A DNA stretch of 64,000 nt from Azospirillum sp. OGB3 (GTDB taxonomy: Bacteria; Pseudomonadota; Alphaproteobacteria; Azospirillales; Azospirillaceae). The stretch covers positions 434,001 through 498,000 of the forward strand of contig NZ_JACHYN010000001.1 in NCBI RefSeq assembly GCF_014192915.1, in the 5' to 3' direction. The first letter of the stretch is position 1. Each line of letters opens with the position of its first letter. The notes beneath the pieces are model-generated. The model worked only from the letters and a program-made list of their open reading frames with translations, was not told the DNA's origin and made no database searches. The position numbers and the translations under genes were made by a program. Shown here in pieces: positions 35,176 to 43,729 of the stretch.

Positions 35176-35604
35176 ATGAAGCGGAAACTGGTTCCGGACG
35201 TGGTGAAGTCGCAGGAACTCATCCTGGTGACGGAGGACACCTCCGTCCTGACCGTGTCGAAGCTGATGGCGGAGAAGAACATCGGCGCCGTGCTGGTGGT
35301 GAATCACGGCGACCTCGTCGGCATCGTCACCGAGCGCGACCTGAACAACAAGGTGCTCTCCACCCAGATCGACGCCTTCGAGACCGAGGTGTCGGCGATC
35401 ATGACCCGCAACCCGGACACCCTGCCGCCGGACGCGGACGCCATCGACGCGCTGACCCTGATGCAGTCCAAGCACTACCGCCACCTGCCCATCACCCAGG
35501 GCAAGCGCGCGGTCGGCATCGTCTCGATCCGCGACCTGTTCAAGCTCGCCTACGAGCATCTGGTGGAGGAGGTGGAGTTCCGCGACGGTCTGATGCGGAC
35601 CTGA
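35176..35604 (+). CDS. Two-CBS-domain protein
   Basis: About 142 residues forming a CBS pair. CBS1 spans about 5-65 (VTEDTSVLTVSKLMAEKNIGAVLVV... LVGIVTERDL) and CBS2 about 75-135 (IMTRNPDTLPPDADAIDALTLMQ... VGIVSIRDL). CBS pairs bind adenosyl nucleotides such as AMP, ATP or SAM and sense energy state. No other domain is attached, so it should act on a partner protein. The ATG three bases earlier (35173) is equally possible behind the GGGGGAA. Confidence 0.9.
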   Translation: MKRKLVPDVVKSQELILVTEDTSVLTVSKLMAEKNIGAVLVVNHGDLVGIVTERDLNNKVLSTQIDAFETEVSAIMTRNPDTLPPDADAIDALTLMQSKHYRHLPITQGKRAVGIVSIRDLFKLAYEHLVEEVEFRDGLMRT

Positions 35605-35618
35605 TCCCCGGAAAGCGA

Positions 35619-35648
35619 ACGGGCCGCCCCCGCGAAGGGGCGGCCCGT
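35619..35648. terminator. Bidirectional hairpin between CBS and TerC genes
   Basis: ACGGGCCGCCCC and GGGGCGGCCCGT pair perfectly over 12 bp with a 6-base loop, between convergent genes. No T-run. Confidence 0.65.
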
Positions 35649-35677
35649 CGGAGGATCCGTTCGGGAAGGCCGGAGCG

Positions 35678-36409
35678 TCAGTGCGCTTCGGCCTTCTTCC
35701 GTTTGCGGCGGGCCGCGGCCATCAGGTTCAGCGCCTCGACCAGCGTCGAGAAGGCGATGGCGAAGTACAGGTAGCCCTTCGGGATGTGGAAGCCGAAGCC
35801 GTCGGCGATCAGCGCCACGCCGACCAGCAGCAGGAAGGACAGGGCCAGCATCTTCACGGTGACGTGGCGGTTCACGAAGTCGCCCACCGGGCGGGCGGCG
35901 AACAGCATCACCGCCATGGCGATGACGACGGCGGTGACCATCACCGGCAGGTCATTGGACATGCCGACCGCGGTGATCACGCTGTCCAGCGAGAAGACGA
36001 TGTCGAGCACGATGATCTGCCCGACCACCGCGCCGAAGCTGGCGAGCTTGGGGGCGGCGCTGTCCTCCTCGTGGCCTTCCACGGTGTTGTGGATCTCGAT
36101 GGTGCCCTTGGCGAGCAGGAACAGGCCGCCGCCGAGCAGGATCAGGTCGCGGCCGGAGAAGCCCATGCCGAACACGGTGACCAGCGGCTCCGTGAGGGTC
36201 GCCACCCAGGAGATGGAGGCGAGCAGCGCGAGCCGCATCAGGAGCGCCAGCGCCAGACCGAGCTGCCGCGCCTTCTGCTGCTGGTGGACCGGCAGCTTGG
36301 CCGCCATGATCGAAATGAAGATGATGTTGTCGATGCCGAGCACGATCTCCAACGCGGTGAGCGTCAGGAGGCTGGCCCAGACCTGCGGGTCGGAGAACAG
36401 TTCGAGCAT
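35678..36409 (-). CDS. TerC-family integral membrane protein
   Basis: A 243-residue inner-membrane protein with about seven helices and the family motifs ALEIVLGIDNIIFISI near the N-terminus and IIVLDIVFSLDSVITAVG midway, whose Asp residues bind metal. TerC/Alx/YceF-like proteins move Mn2+ or other metals, some in support of exported metalloenzymes. The basic tail ARRKRKKAEAH is cytoplasmic. I chose MLELFSDPQVWASLLTLTALE; the frame continues upstream without family similarity. Confidence 0.92.
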   Translation of the reverse strand: MLELFSDPQVWASLLTLTALEIVLGIDNIIFISIMAAKLPVHQQQKARQLGLALALLMRLALLASISWVATLTEPLVTVFGMGFSGRDLILLGGGLFLLAKGTIEIHNTVEGHEEDSAAPKLASFGAVVGQIIVLDIVFSLDSVITAVGMSNDLPVMVTAVVIAMAVMLFAARPVGDFVNRHVTVKMLALSFLLLVGVALIADGFGFHIPKGYLYFAIAFSTLVEALNLMAAARRKRKKAEAH

Positions 36410-36531
36410 GGGGGCGGCGGGCTCCAGAAAAGTCGGCCGTTGCGGGATTATTTTGCGCAGATGAGGTTGCGGCCCCCGAATGGCAATGGCCCCGCCCGCG
36501 CTTCCCCGCCGCTTTCCCAGGCTGTTCCGGC

Positions 36532-36957
36532 TTACTCCTCTCCGTACAGCTGGTCGAGCGCCCGGCGGTCGCGCTTGGTCGGACGCCCGGCGCCGGGCTC
36601 CCGCGGGGCCGGCGGCGCGCGGTAGGGGTCCTGGATCGCCTCCTCGCGCACCGGCGGGGCAAGGTCCTCGTAGAGGGCCTGCGCCTCCGGCGCCGGGCCG
36701 CGCCGGCTGCCGAGCGCGACCACCTTGATGACGCGGATGTGCCGCCCCTGGGCGAAGGTCAGCACGTCGCCGGGCTTCACCGCGTAATGCGCCTTGCCGA
36801 TCACCGTGCCGGACACCCGCAAGCCGCCGCCGTTGCACAGCTTCGCCGCGAGGCTGCGCGTCTTGAAGAAGCGCGCGAACCACAGCCACTTGTCGATCCG
36901 CAGCCGGCCCGCCGGGGTGGAGTCGAGATTGTCGTTGTCATCGTCGAGGTCGGTCAT
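36532..36957 (-). CDS. S4-domain RNA-binding protein (Hsp15-like)
   Basis: A 141-residue protein. The S4 RNA-binding domain occupies residues 17-80 (RLRIDKWLWFARFFKTRSLAAKL... VKPGDVLTF). The tail is basic and proline-rich. E. coli Hsp15 binds free 50S subunits carrying a nascent chain. In this copy the Shine-Dalgarno GGGTGGGGGC lies in the end of a dispersed inverted repeat. It is upstream of TerC and downstream of the Suv3-type helicase on the same strand, a pairing also familiar from other alphaproteobacteria. Confidence 0.9.
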   Translation of the reverse strand: MTDLDDDNDNLDSTPAGRLRIDKWLWFARFFKTRSLAAKLCNGGGLRVSGTVIGKAHYAVKPGDVLTFAQGRHIRVIKVVALGSRRGPAPEAQALYEDLAPPVREEAIQDPYRAPPAPREPGAGRPTKRDRRALDQLYGEE

Positions 36958-36961
36958 GCGA

Positions 36962-37090
36962 TGCCCCCACCCTTCCCACGGCTGACGCCGCGGGCCCCTT
37001 CCCTTCCCCGCTGGGCGGGGGAGGGAGTTTTCCACCACGCAAACGTCATCCCCTCCCCCGCCCAGCGGGGGAGGGTCAGGGTGGGGGCAA
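36962..37090. repeat. Dispersed GC-rich inverted repeat, copy B (double unit)
   Basis: Bounded by TGCCCCCACCCTT and AGGGTGGGGGCAA. Two inner hairpins (CTTCCCCGCTGGGCGGGGGAGG and CCCTCCCCCGCCCAGCGGGG; each 20-22 bases, around 37000-37020 and 37050-37075) flank a core of about 30 bases. It fills the gap between the helicase stop and the S4-gene start. Confidence 0.85.
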
Positions 37091-37105
37091 GTGTGTATCT
37101 CGTCA

Positions 37106-39616
37106 TCACGTTCCCGAAAGCTGGCGCAGCTTGGCGAAGGGGTGGTCGGCGTTGACGGGGGCCTCGCGGCGGGGCTTGTGGCGCGGGTTGCGGCGGCGGC
37201 GCCAGGAGACCGCCCCATCCTCCGCCACGGAACGCGTGTAGCCAAGCCCCTTCATCACCGCCCCCAGCTCGTCCGGCTTGGCGCCGATCATCTGGGCCAG
37301 CGCCGGCTCGGCCACCGTCCGGCCTTCCTTGGCGGCGGTCAGCAGCTCGGTCTCCAGCCGGTCGAGCATGTCCACCCGCAGCGCCCGCGGCCCGGCCGCC
37401 GGGTAGCCGATGGCGTCCCAGAAGGCGGGCGGCGCGCCCGTCGCCTCCACCGAGACGCGGCCCGGCGGCGGAATCGGCACCGGCAAGGGCAGGCGGTGCT
37501 TCACCGCCCACAGCAGCCCGCGCAGCTCCACCGCCCCCGGCTTGGCCAGTGCGGTCAGGTAGAGGTGCGACACGCCGAGCCGCACCCCGTGGCGGGACAG
37601 CGCCTTGCGGTCGGCCCTCTCCAGCCCCTCCACCATCGGGGCGACCGGCGCGCGGGGCATCGCCCCCATGTTCTCGACGAGCTGGAAGGCCAGCCCCCGC
37701 GCCGCGCCTGTCAGATCGGCCGCATCGCGCAGCGCCAGCAGGGGGCGCAGCCGGGCGGCGACGCGGTCCTTCAGCCAGCGCTCCAGCCGGGCGCGCACGC
37801 GGTCGAGCTGCCCCTGGTCGAGCAGCCCCTCGTCGAAGGGCAGAACCGCGGGGGTCAGCACCGACGGGCCGGGGCCGAGCCGGGCCACCGGCAGCCCGTC
37901 CGCCGTCAGCACCCCGTCCGGCCCGAGCGCGAACACATCGTCCGGCTCCTGCTCGAAGGCGCGCAGGCGGGACGCCACCTCCTCGCGCAGCGCGCGGCGG
38001 GCGGCGGTCAGCAGGGACTTGGCCTCCTCCGACCGTTCCGGCGCGTCGGGGACGAAGCGGAAGCCCTCCAGCCGGCCCACCGGATGGCCTTCCACCACCA
38101 CCTCGCCGTCGGCGCGCACGCCGCCGATCAGGTCCCGCCCGTCCTTCAGCGTGCGCACCAGCGTGGCCGAGCGGCGGTCGATGAAGCGCTGCGTCAGACG
38201 CTCGTGCAGGGCGTCGGACAGCTTGTCCTCGATGGCGCGGGTGCGCGCCTGCCAATGCACGGGATCGGTCAGCCAGGAGGGCCGGTTGGAGATGTAGGTC
38301 CAGGTGCGGATGTGGGCGATGCGGGCGACCAGCGCGTCGATGTCGCCCTCGGTGCGGTCGAGCCGGGCGATCTGCTTGGCCGCCCAGTCCTCGTCCAGCC
38401 GCCCGATGCCGGTGCGCAGCTGCCGGAAGATCTGCCCGAGCAGCCGGGTGTGGGCGTCCGACAGCACCTTGCGGAAGTCGGGGACCTGGCAGACCTCCCA
38501 GAGCAGGCGCACGTTGTCGCGGCCCTTGGCGAGGTCCATCACCTCATGGTCGCGGACCAGCGCCTGGAGCGCCAGATGGTCGTCGGCGTCGCGGGCGCGC
38601 AGCAGCTCCGGGATCGGCGGGCGCTCCTCCAGCGACTTCAGCAGGAAGCCCGGCGTGTCGAAGCGCAGCTTGCTGTTGCGCCACATCAGCGTCTTGATCG
38701 TCTCGAACTGGTGGTTCTCGACGCGGTCGACCACGTCGGCTTCCAGCTCCCCCACCTCGTCGGTGGTGCCGAAGGTGCCGTCGCGCATGTGCCGCCCGGC
38801 GCGCCCGGCGATCTGCGCCACCTCCGGCGCGCGCAGGCGGCGCGGGGCGAAGCCGTCGAACTTCACGATGCGGGCGAAGGCGACATGGTCGACGTCCATG
38901 TTCAGCCCCATGCCGATGGCGTCGGTCGCCACCAGATAGTCGACCTCGCCCGCCTGATAGAGCCCGACCTGGGCGTTGCGGGTGCGCGGGGACAGCGCCC
39001 CCAGCACCACCGCGGTGCCGCCGCGCTGGCGCCGGATCATCTCGGCCAGCGCGTAGACGTCGGTCGCCGAAAAGGCGACGACGCAGGAGCGCGGCGGCAG
39101 GCGCGTCAGCTTGCGGTAGCCGGCGTAGGTGAGCTGCGAGAAGCGCGGCCGGCTGATGAACTCGGCGCGCGGCACCAGCCGGCGGATCAGCGGCTGCACG
39201 GTGTCGGAACCGAGGAACATCGTCTCGACCAGCCCGCGCGCGTTGAGCAGCCGGTCGGTGAAGATGTGCCCGCGCTCCGGATCGGCGCAGAGCTGCACCT
39301 CGTCCACCGCCAGGAAGTCCACCGCCCGGTCGAGCGGCATGGATTCCACCGTGCACACCCAATAGGACGGGCTGGGCGGCAGGATCTTCTCCTCCCCCGT
39401 CACCAGGGCCACCGCGTTCCTGCCCTTGATCGACACGATGCGGTCGTAGTTCTCGCGGGCCAGCAGGCGCAGCGGAAAGCCGATCATCCCCGTCCGGTGG
39501 CCGAGCATGCGCTCGATGGCGAGATGGGTTTTCCCGGTGTTGGTCGGCCCCAGCACGGCGACCACCCGGCCACCCGCACCCAGACCGCCCCCGGACGAAG
39601 AAAGGACAGAGGTCAT
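37106..39616 (-). CDS. Suv3-type DEAD/DExH RNA helicase
   Basis: About 836 residues. Walker A is GPTNTGKT near residue 22, Walker B is DEVQ, and motif VI region is QIAGRAGRH. The early AIERMLGHRTGMIGFPLRLLARENYD is the hallmark of the Suv3 family. In mitochondria Suv3 works with RNases; bacterial relatives are little studied but are presumed RNA helicases. After the helicase core (to about 450) comes an extended C-terminal region with several long alpha-helical parts. The ATG giving MTSVLSSSGGG is chosen; a start 12 codons upstream is possible. It heads the strand that leads to the S4 gene. Confidence 0.9.
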   Translation of the reverse strand: MTSVLSSSGGGLGAGGRVVAVLGPTNTGKTHLAIERMLGHRTGMIGFPLRLLARENYDRIVSIKGRNAVALVTGEEKILPPSPSYWVCTVESMPLDRAVDFLAVDEVQLCADPERGHIFTDRLLNARGLVETMFLGSDTVQPLIRRLVPRAEFISRPRFSQLTYAGYRKLTRLPPRSCVVAFSATDVYALAEMIRRQRGGTAVVLGALSPRTRNAQVGLYQAGEVDYLVATDAIGMGLNMDVDHVAFARIVKFDGFAPRRLRAPEVAQIAGRAGRHMRDGTFGTTDEVGELEADVVDRVENHQFETIKTLMWRNSKLRFDTPGFLLKSLEERPPIPELLRARDADDHLALQALVRDHEVMDLAKGRDNVRLLWEVCQVPDFRKVLSDAHTRLLGQIFRQLRTGIGRLDEDWAAKQIARLDRTEGDIDALVARIAHIRTWTYISNRPSWLTDPVHWQARTRAIEDKLSDALHERLTQRFIDRRSATLVRTLKDGRDLIGGVRADGEVVVEGHPVGRLEGFRFVPDAPERSEEAKSLLTAARRALREEVASRLRAFEQEPDDVFALGPDGVLTADGLPVARLGPGPSVLTPAVLPFDEGLLDQGQLDRVRARLERWLKDRVAARLRPLLALRDAADLTGAARGLAFQLVENMGAMPRAPVAPMVEGLERADRKALSRHGVRLGVSHLYLTALAKPGAVELRGLLWAVKHRLPLPVPIPPPGRVSVEATGAPPAFWDAIGYPAAGPRALRVDMLDRLETELLTAAKEGRTVAEPALAQMIGAKPDELGAVMKGLGYTRSVAEDGAVSWRRRRNPRHKPRREAPVNADHPFAKLRQLSGT

Positions 39617-39788
39617 AAGCGTAAGTTTTGGGCCTGGGCACCGGCAATGCAAGCGTCAGGGCGGCCGTGCCATGCTGCAACGCCCATCCGGGACCGAACT
39701 CTTTCGGAAACGGTATAAAACCTCGGGCCGATGGACGGGCGCCGGTTATCCCGTCTACCCTGGCGCGCTCCACCCTAAGGGATTCCTC

Positions 39789-41423
39789 ATGCGCCACACC
39801 CTGCGCCGTCTTCCCGCCCGTCCGTTCGCCGCCGCGCTGATGCTCGCAACCCTGGCGCTGCCGCCCGCCACCGCCCGCGCGGAGGCCCCCCCGGTGACTG
39901 AGGACGGGGCCAGGGCGCTGGCCGCCGCGCTGAAGGACGGGCTGGCCCGCTGGTTCCCTAAGAGCGAAGGCGACGAAACCGAGCTGCGCTGGACCGGCGA
40001 GCCGGTGGCGACCCCGGCCGGCGACCATTACGAGGTGGCGCTGCCCGCCCTGACCGCGGTGTCGGACGACGGCACCACCGCCGACATCGGCACCATCCGC
40101 CTGACGGTGACGCCGCAGGACGGCAACACCCACGCCGTCACCGCCACCCTGCCCGACCGCGTCGCCATCCTGGACAACGGCAAGCCGTCGGCCACCGTCA
40201 AGCTGGGCCGCCAGCGCATCAGCGCCCTGTGGTCCGGCACCTACGAGACGGCGCTGTCCATGGACGCGGAGCTTGGCGACCTGTCGGTGACCAGCGACCG
40301 CAAGGGCAAGAAGGGCAAGAAGGACGAGAGCGCCCTGACCGTCGGCGCCATCACCGTCGCCGGGGAGCTGAAACCGGACGGCACCGCCTCCGCCGGCACC
40401 CCGCTGTGGAGCGGCCCCGGCGCCCTGTCCGTCAGCAACCTGCGCTTCCTCGACGAGACGAAGAAGGAGGTCCTGAACCTCGGCGGCCTGACGATGGAGG
40501 GCACCTACACCCGCGTCGACCTCGCCCGCGCCGACGCCATGCAGCGGCTGACCCAGACCCACGCCCTGGCCGGCACCCAGCCCCCGGCGGCGGAGCTGAT
40601 CCCGCTGATGCAGAACCTGATGGGCGGGGCCAGCGGGCGCGTCCGCCTGTCCGGCCTGACCGCCCTGAACCCGGAGGACGGCACCCGCCTCGCGCTGGGC
40701 CAGCTCGTCCTGCGCGGCAGCGCCGAGGACCTGGACAAGCCGATGGCCTCGACCAGCTTCGGGATCGAATCCAGCGGCCTGACGCTGGAGCCGGAGGTGG
40801 CGCCGAAGGCCTTCATGCCGGACAAGCTGGACATCCAGCTCAGCACCGCGAAGCTGCCGACCGCCTCGCTGTGGCGGGCCTTCGCCGACCTCGCCGCGCT
40901 GGCCGAGGCCCAGGCCGCCGCGGGTGAGGAGGACGAGGAAGAGGGCGAGGAGGAAGCCGCCCTGCCGGACGACGGGACCGACGAGGCCGCGATGACGGCC
41001 ATCGGCAACCGGCTGATGGGTGCCATGGCGGAGGTCGGGACGGAGCTGCGCATCGACCGCTTCGTCGTCAACACCCCGGCGGCCTCCGGCACCATGACCG
41101 GCGCCATGCGCATGGCCGCCAACTCCGCCTTCGGCGCGGTGGGCAACAGCACCGTGCTGCTGCGCGGCCTGGACGCCGCCACCAAGGCGATGCAGCCCAA
41201 GCCGGGCAAGAAGGCCGACGAGAGCACCCAGAACGCGCTGGGGGTGATCGCCATGCTCCAGGCCTTCGGACAGGCGTCCAAGGACGACGCCGGCAACGAC
41301 GTGCGCAGCTACAAGATCGACGTGACCGAGACCGGCCAGTTCCTGCTGAACGGGGCGGACATGAGCGCGCTGATGGGCATGGGCCAGCCGGCGCCGGAGC
41401 CGATCCAGGGCAAGAAGCCCTGA
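39789..41423 (+). CDS. Exported protein of unknown function
   Basis: A 544-residue protein not recognised. It has a clear signal peptide (RPFAAALMLATLALPPATARAEA). Residues 40-460 alternate short beta strands with words such as ISALWSGTYETALSMDAELGDLSV, LTVGAITVAGEL and LNLGGLTMEGTY, which suggest a long beta-solenoid or repeated layers, a pattern seen in DUF945-like and AsmA-like periplasmic proteins, though I cannot assign either. A strongly acidic stretch (EEDEEEGEEE) lies near 380. The ATG is preceded by AAGGG. Divergent from the helicase gene. Confidence 0.6.
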   Translation: MRHTLRRLPARPFAAALMLATLALPPATARAEAPPVTEDGARALAAALKDGLARWFPKSEGDETELRWTGEPVATPAGDHYEVALPALTAVSDDGTTADIGTIRLTVTPQDGNTHAVTATLPDRVAILDNGKPSATVKLGRQRISALWSGTYETALSMDAELGDLSVTSDRKGKKGKKDESALTVGAITVAGELKPDGTASAGTPLWSGPGALSVSNLRFLDETKKEVLNLGGLTMEGTYTRVDLARADAMQRLTQTHALAGTQPPAAELIPLMQNLMGGASGRVRLSGLTALNPEDGTRLALGQLVLRGSAEDLDKPMASTSFGIESSGLTLEPEVAPKAFMPDKLDIQLSTAKLPTASLWRAFADLAALAEAQAAAGEEDEEEGEEEAALPDDGTDEAAMTAIGNRLMGAMAEVGTELRIDRFVVNTPAASGTMTGAMRMAANSAFGAVGNSTVLLRGLDAATKAMQPKPGKKADESTQNALGVIAMLQAFGQASKDDAGNDVRSYKIDVTETGQFLLNGADMSALMGMGQPAPEPIQGKKP

Positions 41424-41437
41424 GCCTGCCGGAGTTC

Positions 41438-41548
41438 TTGCCCCCACCCTTCCCATGCTGCGCATGGGCCCTTCCCTCCCCCGCTTCGCAGGAGAGGGAA
41501 TCCTAGTCCCCTCCCCCACCCAGCGGGGGAGGGTCAGGGTGGGGGCAA
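41438..41548. repeat. Dispersed GC-rich inverted repeat, copy C (double unit)
   Basis: Ends TTGCCCCCACCC and GGGTGGGGGCAA are exact inverted copies. Inside are CCCATGCTGCGCATGGG and two CCCTCCCCC / GGGGGAGGG hairpins. It lies between the unknown exported-protein gene and the htpG promoter region. Confidence 0.88.
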
Positions 41549-41723
41549 TACTTCCCTCACCCCACCACTCCGGTTGCGAAACTCCAACGCAACGCCAGCC
41601 GATCGCTCTTGCATGGGGCGGCACGCTCGCACATATCTGCGCCGTCCTTCGGACCCACCAACAAGCCCATCGGCAAGCTCACCAACAAGCCCACCGCCAA
41701 CAAGAACGATCAAGGATGACACC
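41549..41723 (+). other. htpG upstream region
   Basis: About 175 bases. It includes CTTG (41608) and CATATCT (41632), a loose fit to an alphaproteobacterial RpoH promoter with a 20-base spacer, too long to be convincing. Between 41656 and 41705 a short direct repeat of CACCAACAAGCCCA(T/C)CGGC occurs twice. No gene seen. Confidence 0.4.
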
Positions 41724-43625
41724 ATGACCGAGGAACGGCTCAGCTTCCAGGCCGAGGTCAGCCGCCTGCTCGACATCGTCGCGCACTCGCTCTACAGCGA
41801 GAAGGAAGTCTTCCTGCGCGAGCTGGTCTCCAACGCCTCCGACGCCTGCGACCGGCTGCGCTACGCCGCGCTGACGCAGCCCGAACTGTCCGCCGACGAC
41901 CCGAACCTGAAGGTCCGGCTGATCGTGGACAAGGAGGCGCGGACCCTCACCGTGGCCGACAACGGCATCGGCATGAACCGCGAGGATCTGGTCGAGAACC
42001 TCGGCACCATCGCGCGCTCCGGCACCGCCGCCTTCATGCGCAATCTGAAGGAGAACGCCAAGGACGGGGCGAAGGAGGGCGACGCCAAGAAGGACGTCAA
42101 CCTGATCGGCCAGTTCGGCGTCGGCTTCTATTCCGCCTTCATGGTCGCCGACCGGGTGGAGGTGCTGACCCGCAAGGCCGGGGAGGCGCAGGGCTGGCGC
42201 TGGCTGTCGGACGGCAAGGGCGAGTTCACCATCTCCGACGTCGCCGACCTGCCGCGCGGCACGCAGATCAAGCTGCACCTGCGCGAAGGCGACGACGAGT
42301 ATCTGGAGGAGCACCGCCTCTCCGCCATCGTCCGCAAATACTCCGACCACATCGCCATCCCGATCCTCTTCGGCGAGGGCGATGAGGCCAAGTCGCTGAA
42401 CAGCGCGTCGGCCCTGTGGATGCGCTCCAAGAACGAGATCACGGCGGAGCAGTACACGGAGTTCTACCACCATGTCGGGCACGCCTTCGACGATCCGTGG
42501 CTGACCCTGCACTGGCGGGCCGAAGGCGCCATCGAATACACGAACCTGCTGTTCGTGCCGTCCTCCAAGCCGTTCGACCTGTTCGACCCCAAGCGCGCCC
42601 ACCGGGTGAAGCTGTACGTCAAGCGCGTCTTCATCACCGATTCGGCGGAAGGGCTGCTGCCGCCCTACCTGCGCTTCCTGCGCGGCGTGGTGGACAGCGA
42701 GGATCTGCCGCTGAACATCAGCCGCGAGATGCTCCAGCACAACCCGATGCTGGCCAAGATCCGCGCCGGCATCACCCGCCGCGTCCTGTCGGAGCTGGGC
42801 AAGAAGGCCCGCGACACCGAGAAGGCGGAAGAATACGCGGCCTTCTGGGAGAATTTCGGCGCCGTCCTCAAGGAAGGCCTCTACGACGACTACGAGCACC
42901 GGGACGATCTGCTGAAGCTGATGCGCTTCCGCAGCACCGCCGGTGACGGTCTGGTCTCGCTGGAGGAGTATCTGGGCCGCATGAAGGAGGGCCAGGAGGC
43001 CATCTTCACCATCAGCGGCGACGACATCGAGACGCTGAAGCGCAGCCCGCAGCTCGAAGGCTTCAAGGCCAAGGGCGTCGAGGTGCTGTTGCTGACCGAC
43101 CCGGTGGACGAGTTCTGGGTGCCGTCGGTCGGCAGCTTCCAGGACAAGCCCTTCAAGTCGGTGACCCGCGGCGGCGCCGACCTCGGCAAGATCCAGGGCG
43201 GCGATGAGAAGCCGGCCGAGGAGAAGGCGTCCGAGGGCGAGTTGACCGACCTGCTGGTCCTGCTGAAGCTGACGCTCCAGGACGTGGTGAAGGACGTCCG
43301 CCCGTCGGAGCGCCTGACCGACAGCGCCGTCTGCCTCGTCGCCGACGAGAACGACATGGACATGCATCTGGAGCGCCTGCTGAAGCAGCACAAGCAGCTC
43401 GGCATGGACGCCCCGGCGGCCAAGCGCATCCTGGAGGTCAACCCCGCCCATCCGCTGATCAAGCGCCTCGCCGAGCGCGCCAAGGCGAGTGGTGCGGCGA
43501 CCTCGCTGGACGACGCGGCGTGGCTGCTGCTCGACCAGGCGCGCATCGTGGAAGGCGAGGCCCTGCCCGACCCCGCCGCCTTCGCCCGCCGTCTGGCGAG
43601 CGCGATGGAGAAGGGGCTGGCGTAA
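41724..43625 (+). CDS. htpG: Molecular chaperone HtpG (Hsp90)
   Basis: A 633-residue cytoplasmic chaperone, full length. The N-terminal GHKL ATPase domain has LRELVSNASDACDRLR, the ATP-binding ADNGIGM and GQFGVGFYSAF. The middle domain contains LPLNISREMLQ, and the C-terminal dimerisation domain is complete. Bacterial HtpG helps late folding with DnaK. The chosen ATG gives MTEERLSFQAEVSRLLDIV, the standard family start. It has a heat-shock role in most species; an RpoH promoter is only weakly suggested here. Confidence 0.97.
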   Translation: MTEERLSFQAEVSRLLDIVAHSLYSEKEVFLRELVSNASDACDRLRYAALTQPELSADDPNLKVRLIVDKEARTLTVADNGIGMNREDLVENLGTIARSGTAAFMRNLKENAKDGAKEGDAKKDVNLIGQFGVGFYSAFMVADRVEVLTRKAGEAQGWRWLSDGKGEFTISDVADLPRGTQIKLHLREGDDEYLEEHRLSAIVRKYSDHIAIPILFGEGDEAKSLNSASALWMRSKNEITAEQYTEFYHHVGHAFDDPWLTLHWRAEGAIEYTNLLFVPSSKPFDLFDPKRAHRVKLYVKRVFITDSAEGLLPPYLRFLRGVVDSEDLPLNISREMLQHNPMLAKIRAGITRRVLSELGKKARDTEKAEEYAAFWENFGAVLKEGLYDDYEHRDDLLKLMRFRSTAGDGLVSLEEYLGRMKEGQEAIFTISGDDIETLKRSPQLEGFKAKGVEVLLLTDPVDEFWVPSVGSFQDKPFKSVTRGGADLGKIQGGDEKPAEEKASEGELTDLLVLLKLTLQDVVKDVRPSERLTDSAVCLVADENDMDMHLERLLKQHKQLGMDAPAAKRILEVNPAHPLIKRLAERAKASGAATSLDDAAWLLLDQARIVEGEALPDPAAFARRLASAMEKGLA

Positions 43626-43635
43626 CCCGCTCCCA

Positions 43636-43725
43636 TTGCCCCCTCCCTAACCCTCCCCCGCTTCGCAGGGGAGGGGACCAAATCTCCCTCTCCCGCAAAG
43701 CGGGGGAGGGCCGGGGTGGGGGCAA
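43636..43725. repeat. Dispersed GC-rich inverted repeat, copy D (double unit)
   Basis: Starts TTGCCCCCTCCC and ends GGGTGGGGGCAA. Inner hairpins CCCTCCCCCGC / GCAGGGGAGGGG and CTCTCCCGC / GCGGGGGAGGG flank a short core (ACCAAATC). It separates the convergent htpG and histidine kinase genes. Confidence 0.88.
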
Positions 43726-43729
43726 CGGT

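Noticed and set aside
38544-41624. Open frame of about 1000 codons on the minus strand across the unknown exported protein and the helicase
   Set aside because: Out of frame with the helicase, no family similarity, typical of GC-rich shadow frames.
41608-41638. RpoH promoter for htpG
   Set aside because: CTTG and CATATCT are 20 bases apart, too far for the usual 17-18, and the -10 is imperfect.
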